31,216 nucleotides of DNA from the NCBI GenBank assembly GCA_002422225.1, contig DITX01000120.1:1-31216 (forward strand). Reading direction: 5' to 3'. The notes under the pieces were generated by a model. That model was not told the DNA's origin. It ran no database searches and saw nothing but the letters and a program-made list of their open reading frames with translations. The DNA is from Gammaproteobacteria bacterium UBA6173. GTDB taxonomy: Bacteria > Pseudomonadota > Gammaproteobacteria > Pseudomonadales > Pseudohongiellaceae. Of this stretch, positions 15,660 through 24,373 are shown piece after piece (the first letter of the stretch is position 1; every line of letters begins with the position of its first letter). A program made the translations under genes and the position numbers.

Positions 15660-17786
15660 TCAAAAACGATAGCGCAGACCTACATCAATGCTGCGCTCCG
15701 GGCCGACATAAATGCCCTGACGCAAACTGGCGATGTAACGCTTGTCTTGCAGGTTTTTCACCGCAGCATTCACGGTCAGCTGATCGTTGATGGAATACAC
15801 CAGAAACAGATCAGCAAGAGTGTATGACGGGGTCTGACCGGTAAAAAATCCACTAGTACTTTCTGTGATAGCTTTTGTGTTCAAGACATCAGTGTACTGT
15901 GCACTGGTGTAGTGAACGCTGAGGCCTGAGCGCAGATTTCCGGTTTCGTATTCAAGCGACATGTTGCCCGTCCACTCAGGCGTGTAAGGAATACGGTTGC
16001 CATCCGGTGTGGTGATCGCGCCATTGCGCGCCAGACGATTGCCTCGAAACTCGGCATCGCTCACATAGGTGGCATTGGTGTTCAGGCTGAAGCCTGATCC
16101 CAAGTCAAACCCCAACCCAAACTCCAGGCCCTGATGCAGGGTTTCACCACCATTGGTCACCTGGAATTGTGAGCTGCTGTTGGCCGGAATAATCTGATTA
16201 TCAAAATCCATGCGGAATACAGCCAGTTCATAACTCATGCGTTGGTTAGCGCCACGCAGCCCCATTTCGATGTTGACTGAGCGCTCGGCATCCAGTTGCT
16301 GGTCTTGCAGACCATTCAACGCATCGCCGTTAAGGGACGGTGAAAATGCTTTGTAAACGCTGCCAAATAATTGCAACTCGGGAATCATTTGCCAACTGAG
16401 ACCAACACCAGGCATGACTTCAGTGTTGTCGGTTGACGCAAAATTGCCTTGTGCAGCGGTGCGACGCAGATCCAGCCGGCTTTGCTCGTACTGTTCAATA
16501 CGAAGGCCCGCCGTCAGTGCTATAGTGTTGGTCAATAAGAAGCGGTTCTGGGCATACAATGCATAACTTTCAGCGCTGTCCAGCGTGTCTTTGCCCAATG
16601 GGCCGATGCGCGGGATGGCACGGGTCGCCTGCACGGTTTTGTCGTCCATTTCCTCGTCCATGTAGCGCAGGCCGAATTCTGTTTCACTCGATACACCAAA
16701 CAACTGGTGGTCAAGCAACAGTCGGGTATCAACACCAAAGCGTTCAAATGCGCGGTTGTTACCATTGAGTACGTCGGTGTAAACCCAACTGCCAGCGGCG
16801 GCAGAGGCTGCATTATTAGTACCAAATCGCCAGTAATCGCGGAACATCTCGCTGCCAAATACCAGCGTGTTGAGTTGCGCTGACGGATTAATGTCCCACT
16901 GATGGTTGACGTCAAGCGAGCGTCGCTCAGTCAGAAAATAGTCGTCCGGGGCAGGGTTGTTGCGCGCGTCATTGCGATATTCCTGCAGAAAATGCCCTCG
17001 GTAAGAGATATTGGCATCGTTGCTGTAGTCAGCATATTTCACGCTGATGCGCTGGTTATTGCCGATCGCCATGCCGGCTTTGATCATGATGTCAGTGGTG
17101 TCGTAGGCTTTGTTCAGAAAACCGTCACTGCTGACATTGTTTATGATGGCACCAAACGTGGCGTCGCCTGAATTTGAACTGCCACCTACTTCCAATGTGG
17201 CTTCCTGTGTATTCCAGGAGCCGGCTCGCAATGAGAGTTCTACACCATCACGCGGCTGTTTGGTGACGTAATTGATCACACCACCAATGGTGCTTGGGCC
17301 GTAGCGCAGGGATGCAGCACCTTTGAGCACTTCAATACCTTCCATGCGTTGGATGCGGGGGTTGTAATAGCGGCCATTACCGACAAACAGACCGGGAGCA
17401 ACGGGTACGCCGTCCTCCAGAATCAGTATTTTGTAGTCTCCTGAACTCAGACCGCGCATACCGATGTTGGCAACTATCGCGCTTTCCTCTTCGGGCTTGA
17501 TCGTGATACCGGGCACGGTGCGCAGAGCTTCTTCAGTTGAGCGCGGTTGCCTCAGTATCAATTCTTCCAGTTGCACCAGGGACACAGCACCAGGTTGTCG
17601 CGACACGTCCGCAGGATTTTCGCCAATCACGAGGATGGTGGGCAGGCGCAGAACCGGCTCCTCGTCTTGGGCAAATACCAGTGTAGATTGTTGCAGCAAC
17701 AGGCTGCCGCCCAGCAGCGCGATGGCGCATGCCAGAGGACGGCGTTTGCTGCGGAATAAATGAACAGATGGCGCGTTGTGATACAT
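15660..17786 (-). CDS. FecA-like TonB-dependent iron receptor
   Basis: A 708-residue outer-membrane receptor of the FecA/siderophore type, importing ferric chelates with energy from TonB. A signal peptide with a basic start (FRSKRRP), hydrophobic core and VFAQ end occupies about residues 1-40. A TonB-box-like LPTILVIGE follows near 49-56, then a plug domain with GMRGLSSGDYKILILEDGVP and VLKGAASLRYGPSTIGGVINYVT. The beta-barrel ends in the consensus terminal Phe (GLRYRF). There is no N-terminal STN signalling domain, so it should not regulate a sigma factor as FecA does. I chose the ATG at 17786 because CGGGAG lies eight bases upstream. An in-frame start at 17879 overlaps the promoter. The Fur-type site upstream predicts induction by iron starvation. 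The chelate is unknown; iron dicitrate is one possibility. Confidence 0.93.
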   Translation of the reverse strand: MYHNAPSVHLFRSKRRPLACAIALLGGSLLLQQSTLVFAQDEEPVLRLPTILVIGENPADVSRQPGAVSLVQLEELILRQPRSTEEALRTVPGITIKPEEESAIVANIGMRGLSSGDYKILILEDGVPVAPGLFVGNGRYYNPRIQRMEGIEVLKGAASLRYGPSTIGGVINYVTKQPRDGVELSLRAGSWNTQEATLEVGGSSNSGDATFGAIINNVSSDGFLNKAYDTTDIMIKAGMAIGNNQRISVKYADYSNDANISYRGHFLQEYRNDARNNPAPDDYFLTERRSLDVNHQWDINPSAQLNTLVFGSEMFRDYWRFGTNNAASAAAGSWVYTDVLNGNNRAFERFGVDTRLLLDHQLFGVSSETEFGLRYMDEEMDDKTVQATRAIPRIGPLGKDTLDSAESYALYAQNRFLLTNTIALTAGLRIEQYEQSRLDLRRTAAQGNFASTDNTEVMPGVGLSWQMIPELQLFGSVYKAFSPSLNGDALNGLQDQQLDAERSVNIEMGLRGANQRMSYELAVFRMDFDNQIIPANSSSQFQVTNGGETLHQGLEFGLGFDLGSGFSLNTNATYVSDAEFRGNRLARNGAITTPDGNRIPYTPEWTGNMSLEYETGNLRSGLSVHYTSAQYTDVLNTKAITESTSGFFTGQTPSYTLADLFLVYSINDQLTVNAAVKNLQDKRYIASLRQGIYVGPERSIDVGLRYRF

Positions 17787-17870
17787 GTGTTGTGCTCCCG
17801 GTACAACAAAGGGTTTTGTGTTGCAGGGGAGTACGGCAAGTCTTGCAGTTACGCCCTCTGAATGAGGCGC

Positions 17871-17912
17871 ATAATACAAACGAGAACCATTATCGTCAAG
17901 TAATGATTCTCG
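17871..17912 (-). promoter_or_regulatory. Sigma70 promoter overlapping a Fur-type palindrome
   Basis: On the minus strand, TTGACG (17894-17899) and TATTAT (17871-17876) are separated by exactly 17 bp, a near-consensus promoter for the FecA-like gene. The -35 and spacer sit inside a 32-bp imperfect palindrome (17881-17912) with arms CGAGAACCATTA and TAATGATTCTCG, which differ at one position. The GAGAATCATTA-like half sites match typical Fur boxes. Iron-loaded Fur bound here would block RNA polymerase. Confidence 0.82.
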
Positions 17913-17940
17913 TTAACTTTTAGCTCTGTCAACTCCGTAA

Positions 17941-20163
17941 TCAGGGGCGGGCACCCCGTGATTTGGTGCTCGCCTTCATGCCAGGCCGTTGTTTTAGTGG
18001 TTTGACCGGCGGGCGGCTTGGCCCTCGTCCAGGCCGGTCGGGCGGCACCAGATGCTGCGGGCCGCTTCCAATCAGATCTTCCCGGCCCATTTGTTTCAGC
18101 GCCGTGCGTAACATTGGCCAGTTCTTGGCATCGTGATAACGCAGAAACGCCTTTTGTATGCGTCGTTGCTCGATGTCTTTGCACGATTCCACGGATTCAC
18201 TCTTGTAAGTCACCTTTTTTAAAGGATTTTTGCCCGAGTAATACATGGCTGTCGCCAGCGCCATTGGCGAGGGATAAAACGTCTGTACCTGATCCGGTCG
18301 GAACTTGTTCTTTTTTAACCACAGGCCCAGATTCATCATGTCTTCATTGTCAGAACCCGGGTGTGCGGCAATAAAGTAGGGGATCAGATACTGCTTTTTC
18401 CCGGCCTTTGCCGAGAAATGGTCAAACATTTTTTTAAATTCGTCGTAGGACCCGATGCTGGGTTTCATCATTTTTGACAGTGTATTTTCTTCACTGTGCT
18501 CGGGGGCAATCTTCAGATAACCACCCACGTGATGCGTGACCAGTTCCTCTACATACTCTGGGTCTCTCAGGGCTAGGTCGTAACGCAGGCCAGAAGCGAT
18601 TGCGACTGTTTTTACACCGGGAATGGCGCGGGCCTTGCGGTACAGTTGCGTTGTCGGACTGTGGTCGGTATTCAGATGCTGGCAAATCGTTGGAAACACA
18701 CAGGACAAACGTTTGCAATTCTTCTGGATGTCGTGTGATTTACAATTAAGCTTGTACATGTTGGCGGTGGGGCCGCCCAGATCGGAAATGGTGCCGGTAA
18801 AACCCGGTACTAGGTCACGTATTTTCTCGATTTCCTTGAGAATGGACTCCTCAGAGCGACTCTGAATGATGCGACCTTCATGCTCGGTGATGGAGCAGAA
18901 GGTACAACCGCCAAAACAACCGCGCATGATATTGACTGAGGTCTTGATCATGTCGTAGGCCGGTATCCGTGCTGCCCCGTAAGAGGGGTGAGGCGTGCGC
19001 GCGTAAGGCAGGTCAAACACACCATCAAGCTCATCGGTTTCTAATGGAATAGGGGGTGTATTGACCCACACTTCCAGGGTGCCATGTTTTTGCACCAGCA
19101 CCTTGGCGTTATATGGATTGGCTTCTTGGTGTAGCACCCGCGACGCATGAGCGTACAACGCCGGGTCGTTTTTCACTTTTTGAAACGACGGCAAACGGAT
19201 GTAGGTTTTGTCGGGGTCGCTGTCAAACTTGCGATGCAGTGGCAGAGGTATGATTCGCACAGGCGAAACGTCAGGATCAGCAATTTTGGCCTCTGACGAC
19301 TCGCGGTGTTTACGAGCATCCGGTTCGCTGATCTGGTCATGCGGAGCATCATAGGGGTTTGGTATCTGGTCGACACGCCCGGGCCAGTCAATGCGGGTGG
19401 AGTCGATTTCTGTCCAGCCTGCCGGAATAGAGCGACGCACAATGGCGGTGCCGCGCAGATTGGTCAGTTGGTCTATTGATTTGCCGGCTGCCACCTGATG
19501 GGCCAGTTCGACCAGCGCACGCTCGGCATTGCCATAGAGCAGGATATCGGCGTTGGAATCGATCAACACTGACTGCCTGACCTGATCGCTCCAGTAGTCG
19601 TACTGCGCAATGCGGCGCAGACTGGCCTCAATGCCGCCAATCACAATCGGGGTGTTGTAATACGCTTCCCGGCAGCGCTGGCTATACACAATCACTGAGC
19701 GATCCGGGCGTTTGCCTGCTTCAGCGTTGGGGGTATAGGCGTCATCCGTACGGATGCGCAGATCGGCGGTATAGCGGTTAATCAAGGAATCCATGTTGCC
19801 GCCGGTCACCCCAAAAAACAGATTGGGTTCACCCAGCGCCTTAAACGGTTCGGCGCTGTCCCAGGCAGGCTGGGCAATAATGCCCACACGAAAGCCCTGG
19901 GCCTCAAGCAAACGGCCAACAACCGCCATGCCAAAGCTTGGATGGTCCACATAGGCATCTGCCGTGACAATAATAATATCGCAGCTATCCCAGCCCAGTT
20001 CGTCCATCTCTGCGCGCGACATGGGCAAAAAGGGTGCTGTACCAAAGCACTCAGCCCAATAACGCGGGTAGGAGAACAGGTGGCGAGGCTTATCGTTTGA
20101 TGCCGGCTCTCTGGTCTTTGAACCAGTGCCTTTGGCATTTGTGTTGTTTGTGTCGGATTTCAT
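17941..20163 (-). CDS. ygiQ: YgiQ-family radical SAM protein
   Basis: A 740-residue member of the YgiQ (UPF0313) family of radical SAM proteins, whose reaction is not established. Hallmarks are the start LFSYPRYWAECFGTAPFLPMSRAEM, DIIIVTADAYVDHPSFG, GGIEASLRRIAQYDYWSD and the cluster motif MRGCFGGCTFCSITEHEGR (Cys416, Cys420, Cys423). YFIAAHPG follows in the barrel. The C-terminal tail is Pro/Lys/Arg-rich. I use the ATG at 20163; the in-frame TTG at 20229 lies in the predicted -35 box. It precedes the FecA-like gene on the same strand, but the receptor has its own promoter, so no operon is implied. Confidence 0.95.
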   Translation of the reverse strand: MKSDTNNTNAKGTGSKTREPASNDKPRHLFSYPRYWAECFGTAPFLPMSRAEMDELGWDSCDIIIVTADAYVDHPSFGMAVVGRLLEAQGFRVGIIAQPAWDSAEPFKALGEPNLFFGVTGGNMDSLINRYTADLRIRTDDAYTPNAEAGKRPDRSVIVYSQRCREAYYNTPIVIGGIEASLRRIAQYDYWSDQVRQSVLIDSNADILLYGNAERALVELAHQVAAGKSIDQLTNLRGTAIVRRSIPAGWTEIDSTRIDWPGRVDQIPNPYDAPHDQISEPDARKHRESSEAKIADPDVSPVRIIPLPLHRKFDSDPDKTYIRLPSFQKVKNDPALYAHASRVLHQEANPYNAKVLVQKHGTLEVWVNTPPIPLETDELDGVFDLPYARTPHPSYGAARIPAYDMIKTSVNIMRGCFGGCTFCSITEHEGRIIQSRSEESILKEIEKIRDLVPGFTGTISDLGGPTANMYKLNCKSHDIQKNCKRLSCVFPTICQHLNTDHSPTTQLYRKARAIPGVKTVAIASGLRYDLALRDPEYVEELVTHHVGGYLKIAPEHSEENTLSKMMKPSIGSYDEFKKMFDHFSAKAGKKQYLIPYFIAAHPGSDNEDMMNLGLWLKKNKFRPDQVQTFYPSPMALATAMYYSGKNPLKKVTYKSESVESCKDIEQRRIQKAFLRYHDAKNWPMLRTALKQMGREDLIGSGPQHLVPPDRPGRGPSRPPVKPLKQRPGMKASTKSRGARP

Positions 20164-20201
20164 GAGGGTCTGCTCTCGGGAGCTAACGAAGCGTGGCCGC
20201 C

Positions 20202-20229
20202 ATTCTAGCCTAGTAAGGCCTTGTAACAA
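20202..20229 (-). promoter_or_regulatory. Predicted sigma70 promoter of ygiQ
   Basis: The minus strand shows TTGTTA (20224-20229) and TAGAAT (20202-20207) with a 16-bp spacer. Transcription would start near 20195, about 32 nt before the ATG at 20163. The match is moderate and it is the best pair seen in the interval. Confidence 0.45.
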
Positions 20230-20522
20230 ATAAACTTCTGGAAATACTCAGGCGTACGCTGCTTATTGGTATTGACTTGGCTTATAGGGCGCATTAACAA
20301 AACTTATAAAGGACAAGCTGAGCGCGTTCAGCGTCAGGATGTTTGCATTAACGGGAACCTTTGGCTATCGTTGCCTTGTTTTTTTGTAGACGTACCGTGT
20401 GTCTTTTCTCTGCCTGTTGCTGGCCGCTTCACACGGAGTAGTTACTGATCTGCATGACAAATCAGCAACATGTAACCGTAGTTTTTGGCATTTTACATAA
20501 AAAAAATCATGAGAGGTTTACC
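20230..20522 (+). other. Intergenic control region upstream of the first large receptor
   Basis: About 290 bp separate the ygiQ promoter from the first large receptor. No convincing gene is present; a 60-codon frame at 20266-20448 has no recognisable features. The nonamer CGGAGTAGT (20434-20442) also occurs in the leaders of the other two receptor copies. AGAGG about six bases before the ATG at 20523 is the ribosome site. TTGACT at 20272-20277 could be a -35 box, but no good -10 follows at the right distance. Confidence 0.4.
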
Positions 20523-23500
20523 ATGTCCACACGGCTTGGGAATAACAAGAGGACCCGCTTGTTTATTGGGGTCATGACAGCAATCACCTGTCTGCCAACG
20601 TTTGCCCAGAATGCAGGGCAAGACGAAATCGAAGAAGTAGTTGTTACAGGTTCTTATATCAGAGGCAGTGCGCTCGATGCACCTTCTCCGGTTACTACAG
20701 TCGACAGAGCAAACATCGAAGCACAGGGAGCGGCTCAAGTTTGGGATGTCATCAAGAATCTGGAGATCAATTCGGGTTCATTCACCAATGAAGGTGCTGG
20801 CGAAGGCGATGCGCTGTCTGGTACCGCAAACGTCAACCTGCGTAACTTGGGTGAAAACTCTACGCTGACACTGGTGAATGGGAAGCGTCAGGTGTCTGCA
20901 GCAACCACAACCCGCAGCGGTGGCGAGTTTGTGGATATCAACACCATTCCCTTGGTGATGGTTGAGCGTGTTGAAGTGTTAACCGATGGTGGCTCTGCAC
21001 TCTACGGTTCCGATGCGGTCGCGGGTGTGGTCAACGTTATCATGCGCACCGATTTTGAAGGGCTTGAGATCTACGGTGATGTGCAGGCCCTAGAGTCCGC
21101 TACCAGCAAGCAGGACCAAACAGTCAGTGCCATCTGGGGCTGGGCTAGTGACAGTGGTGACACACATTTTGTGTTGTCAGCCGAGGCGTTCAGACGTGAC
21201 GGTGTGCCGGTCGAGTTTGGTCGCTTTTATGATGAAAACGTTGAGTATTCTGGTCAGGTAGGCTCCATCACCGGGACAATCGGTAATACGATGGCTAACC
21301 CCTCGTTTGGCTCGCGTATCAATCCCGCTTATCTGAACAATACTATTACAGCTCAGAATATTGCTGAAGGCGGTAGCCCAACCCAGGTATTGACGGATCC
21401 ACTGTGTTCTTCACTGACATCAGCCGACGGTACTCCGTTTTTCACCGGTACCCGCACAGATCAACGCGGTTCCAATGGTGGTGTATGCCGTGAATACACA
21501 GATGAGTGGAACTTCATGCAGGTTGGTACCGAGCGTGATAGTTTTGCCGGTGCCTTTAACCATGTTTTCAGCGAAAAAGCCGAGTTTTATTCGTTTTTCC
21601 AATACTCAGGCACTTCGATTAAGCGCGCTGATTCAGGTGCCAACGTATCACGCGGCCCAACCGCATTTCTGGCAGCGCCCGGCTCACACGTCGGCAATCC
21701 AGCCTGGGGTGGTTATGCCATCGGCCAGACAGCAGAGCTTGGTTATTATGCGGGTAAGGCTGGTCTGACGCGCCCAACCAGCATCCCCAATGCGCCTAAT
21801 GCCTTGGCAAATGGTGGCCTCAACGTGCCGTTTTACAACCCGGTCAATGCCGGTAACTTCCCGCGCACCGGCGGCAATGACAACGTCACGGACACCGAAA
21901 CACTGGGTGTGCAGGCAGGTTTAAAAGGCGAGTTCTATGCCGTTGGTGATCGTCGTTTTAATTACGATGTCAGCTATTCATGGAGCGGCACCAGTTTTGA
22001 GCAAGAGTACCGGACTTTCCAGCGTGACCGCGCGGAACTTGCCGTGAATGGTTTGGGTGGTCCCAACTGTACCCCCAATGGCATCACTAATTTCAATTTT
22101 CGAGACGAGCCGGGCCCATTGGGCGGCGCACTACCAACCATGTGGAACGTCAGTAACGCGGCCTATTACAACGGGTATACACAGACTTTCTTCCCGGGCT
22201 TTGTATTTACGACGCGCGAAAGTATTTCGCTGGCGCTGACCAGTAACAACCAGGGCAAAGATGGTTGTATGTTTTATAACCCATTCCTGACGGCGATGAC
22301 CAATCCTGCATTGGCCAATGATCCAGCCTTGATGGAATGGATGAACCCGGTGATCAAGCGTTCAGACAGGCGCAATAAACTGGCCGTACTGGATGCAGTC
22401 ATTTCTGGTGAGTTGACGGAAATGCGTGGAGGTATGGCGCAGTTTGCTGTGGGCGGTCAGTACCGTGAGCAGAATAACAAGTCGATTGCACCGATCCTTA
22501 ACGAGCCAGGTATCCCCAATGCCATTTTGAGTTATGGCCGCAATGGTGCGCCCAATACCACGCATTATGTCAGTAACAATTTCGAGTGCTCACAGTGTGC
22601 GTTTAACTACGACAATACGCGTGATGTGAAATCGATATTTGGCGAATTGTCGCTGCCATTCTGGACAAACATTGAATCGCAGATTGCGCTGCGTTACGAA
22701 GAATACGGCGGTAGCATTGGTGGTGAATTGACACCTAAAGTAGCTTTAAGCTGGCGCGCCAGCGATGATCTGTTGTTCCGTGGTTCGTACTCGCAGTCTT
22801 TCCGCGCACCAAACTCCGGTATCGTACTGGAAGGCCTGGAAGCGGCAAGTAACACCTTCCGCGATCCGTTACGTAATCAGGCAGTTCGCGCAGGCCTATT
22901 ACCTGTAAGTAACGATTATGCATTGCCTAACTCTACCTACACGCTGGGTGCGCCTGCACCGGATGTTGGTAATGAGTATGCGGATACCTTCAACACCGGA
23001 TTTGTGTGGACGCCGTCAGGTGCTTTGGACGGTCTGAGTGTAACGGCAGATATCTGGCGCTTTGAGCTGACTGACAAAGTGCTGCCGCAGCCTGGTATCT
23101 CCGCGATTGCCGGCGAACTCGCGGCGTTTGAAGCAGCAGCTGCTAACCCAGCGAACTATGTTCTGAATGGCACTATTCCAGCAACACGCACCGGCGCGTG
23201 GGCGGCGATGAATCAATACACGCCGTGTGATCCGGTAGCATTGGCTGCTCAGTTCGGCACTAATCCCGCGACGCAGGCAACCGTGGGCGGCGTAACTGGG
23301 TTTAGTAACGTGACGCCGGGTTCGCGTCTGGATTGTGTTGTTAATCCAGCGGCCTATACAGTGGACGGTGTGGTTCGTTCATTTGGCAGTAACCAGGGTG
23401 CGCTGACAACTACACAGTTGAAGGCAATCAATGCAGGTGAAATTACCGCAGACGGTGTTGATCTCAAGATTGCATACAGCTGGGAAACTGACATGGGTCG

Positions 23501-24002
23501 TTTCCGCGCGTCTGCGGACTACACCCATGTCCGTCAATATTTACTACAGAACGTGCCAGGCCTTGAGCTCGGATTGCTGGAAACCGGCGTGTTTGATGCA
23601 GCGGGCACCACTGGCGATGACAACCTCGTGCGTTCACTGCCTGACAACAAGGGCAATATCAGCCTGAGCTGGATGCAGTCACAACACAGCGCCGCGGTTA
23701 TTACCCGTTTTGTGGGTTCCTATCGCGACTTGGCGTACGACAACACCTTCCGTACCGCAAACGATGCAGTTCGTGCCGTGATGCAGCCAACAATCGACAG
23801 CTACCAGAGTGTGGACCTGCAGTACAACTACACGCACCAGTGGGCAAACGAACGATTGGGTACTACGATCTTCACCGTCGGTGCACTGGACGCATTTAAC
23901 GCGACCATTCCGTACCGTGAATCAGGCGCCATCAACTATGATGCCTCAGTATTTGATGGTCGCGGTCGACGCCTGTACGCGCGAGTGTTAATGCAGCTGT
24001 AA
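20523..24002 (+). CDS. Large TonB-dependent receptor, copy 1 of tandem pair
   Basis: A 1159-residue outer-membrane TonB-dependent receptor. A signal peptide ends at TFAQ (about residue 29), then the TonB-box region EEVVVTGSYIRG (37-48). The plug domain contains NLRNLGENSTLTLVNGKR and ERVEVLTDGGSALYGSDAVAGVVNV, and the remainder is beta-barrel with long loops. This is about 400 residues more than siderophore receptors, as in receptors for larger or organic substrates such as saccharides or peptides; the ligand is unknown. Mature cysteines occur at 295, 322, 516, 582, 689, 692, 902 and 938. An AGAGG ribosome site supports the ATG at 20523 over an in-frame ATG at 20454. An intrinsic terminator follows. 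The next gene is a same-length paralogue. Confidence 0.94.
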   Translation: MSTRLGNNKRTRLFIGVMTAITCLPTFAQNAGQDEIEEVVVTGSYIRGSALDAPSPVTTVDRANIEAQGAAQVWDVIKNLEINSGSFTNEGAGEGDALSGTANVNLRNLGENSTLTLVNGKRQVSAATTTRSGGEFVDINTIPLVMVERVEVLTDGGSALYGSDAVAGVVNVIMRTDFEGLEIYGDVQALESATSKQDQTVSAIWGWASDSGDTHFVLSAEAFRRDGVPVEFGRFYDENVEYSGQVGSITGTIGNTMANPSFGSRINPAYLNNTITAQNIAEGGSPTQVLTDPLCSSLTSADGTPFFTGTRTDQRGSNGGVCREYTDEWNFMQVGTERDSFAGAFNHVFSEKAEFYSFFQYSGTSIKRADSGANVSRGPTAFLAAPGSHVGNPAWGGYAIGQTAELGYYAGKAGLTRPTSIPNAPNALANGGLNVPFYNPVNAGNFPRTGGNDNVTDTETLGVQAGLKGEFYAVGDRRFNYDVSYSWSGTSFEQEYRTFQRDRAELAVNGLGGPNCTPNGITNFNFRDEPGPLGGALPTMWNVSNAAYYNGYTQTFFPGFVFTTRESISLALTSNNQGKDGCMFYNPFLTAMTNPALANDPALMEWMNPVIKRSDRRNKLAVLDAVISGELTEMRGGMAQFAVGGQYREQNNKSIAPILNEPGIPNAILSYGRNGAPNTTHYVSNNFECSQCAFNYDNTRDVKSIFGELSLPFWTNIESQIALRYEEYGGSIGGELTPKVALSWRASDDLLFRGSYSQSFRAPNSGIVLEGLEAASNTFRDPLRNQAVRAGLLPVSNDYALPNSTYTLGAPAPDVGNEYADTFNTGFVWTPSGALDGLSVTADIWRFELTDKVLPQPGISAIAGELAAFEAAAANPANYVLNGTIPATRTGAWAAMNQYTPCDPVALAAQFGTNPATQATVGGVTGFSNVTPGSRLDCVVNPAAYTVDGVVRSFGSNQGALTTTQLKAINAGEITADGVDLKIAYSWETDMGRFRASADYTHVRQYLLQNVPGLELGLLETGVFDAAGTTGDDNLVRSLPDNKGNISLSWMQSQHSAAVITRFVGSYRDLAYDNTFRTANDAVRAVMQPTIDSYQSVDLQYNYTHQWANERLGTTIFTVGALDAFNATIPYRESGAINYDASVFDGRGRRLYARVLMQL

Positions 24003-24042
24003 TATCCGTAGATTGATCTCAGCCGGCTGCGTTGCCGGCATC

Positions 24043-24075
24043 AAAGCCCCGGCCTGAACCCCGGGGCTTTTTTTT
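24043..24075 (+). terminator. Intrinsic terminator after receptor copy 1
   Basis: A perfect 10-bp stem AAAGCCCCGG / CCGGGGCTTT with an 8-nt loop is followed directly by an uninterrupted T tract (24068-24075). It lies 40 bp after the stop of receptor copy 1, so the two receptors should be separate transcription units. Confidence 0.95.
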
Positions 24076-24108
24076 GTGCTTGAGTCATGTCTGGCAGGCT
24101 TGTTCTGT

Positions 24109-24171
24109 GTTGACAAATTGTCAACAAAATAGAAGGCGGCATGCACCTGTCTCTTATGGTGACACCTGTCA
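24109..24171. promoter_or_regulatory. Pair of TGACA/TGTCA dyads upstream of receptor copy 2
   Basis: Two dyads with the same arms occur. The first, at 24109-24125, is a perfect 17-nt palindrome (GTTGACAA-A-TTGTCAAC). The second, at 24160-24171, is TGACA-CC-TGTCA. CCTGTC is also directly repeated at 24146, 24165 and 24177. The block lies between the terminator of copy 1 and the leader of copy 2. It resembles a two-site operator; no regulator is identified. Confidence 0.5.
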
Positions 24172-24284
24172 TGTTGCCTGTCATCTTCAACTGTGAGCCC
24201 GTTCAAATTATGTTGCGTTGACATGTTCAATTGGTTAGAGTCGGCTAGATTCCCTGTATTTTCGGACACTTTTATGGATATAGC

Positions 24285-24304
24285 GCCGGAGTAGTATCGA
24301 ATTG
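24285..24304 (+). repeat. Leader repeat, upstream of receptor copy 2
   Basis: A 20-base block beginning GCCGGAGTAGTATCG is identical to 28031-28050, upstream of the decayed third copy. It ends 69 bp before the ATG at 24374. Weaker similarity extends on both sides: ATTCCCTGTA upstream and CCAATCGAA downstream. The core CGGAGTAGT also occurs before copy 1 at 20434. It may mark a promoter or a conserved 5' untranslated segment of this receptor family. Confidence 0.75.
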
Positions 24305-24373
24305 TAATCGCCAGGATGCGCGAACGACCAATCGAATGCTTTCAACAATAATAATCACAAGGGGGGAACATCC

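Noticed and set aside
17787..17879. 31-residue N-terminal extension of the FecA-like receptor
   Set aside because: The extension lies across the -10 box; the ATG at 17786 has a good ribosome site and leads straight into a signal peptide.
20266..20448. 60-codon plus-strand frame upstream of the first large receptor
   Set aside because: No ribosome site, no homology recognised, and it occupies a probable control region.
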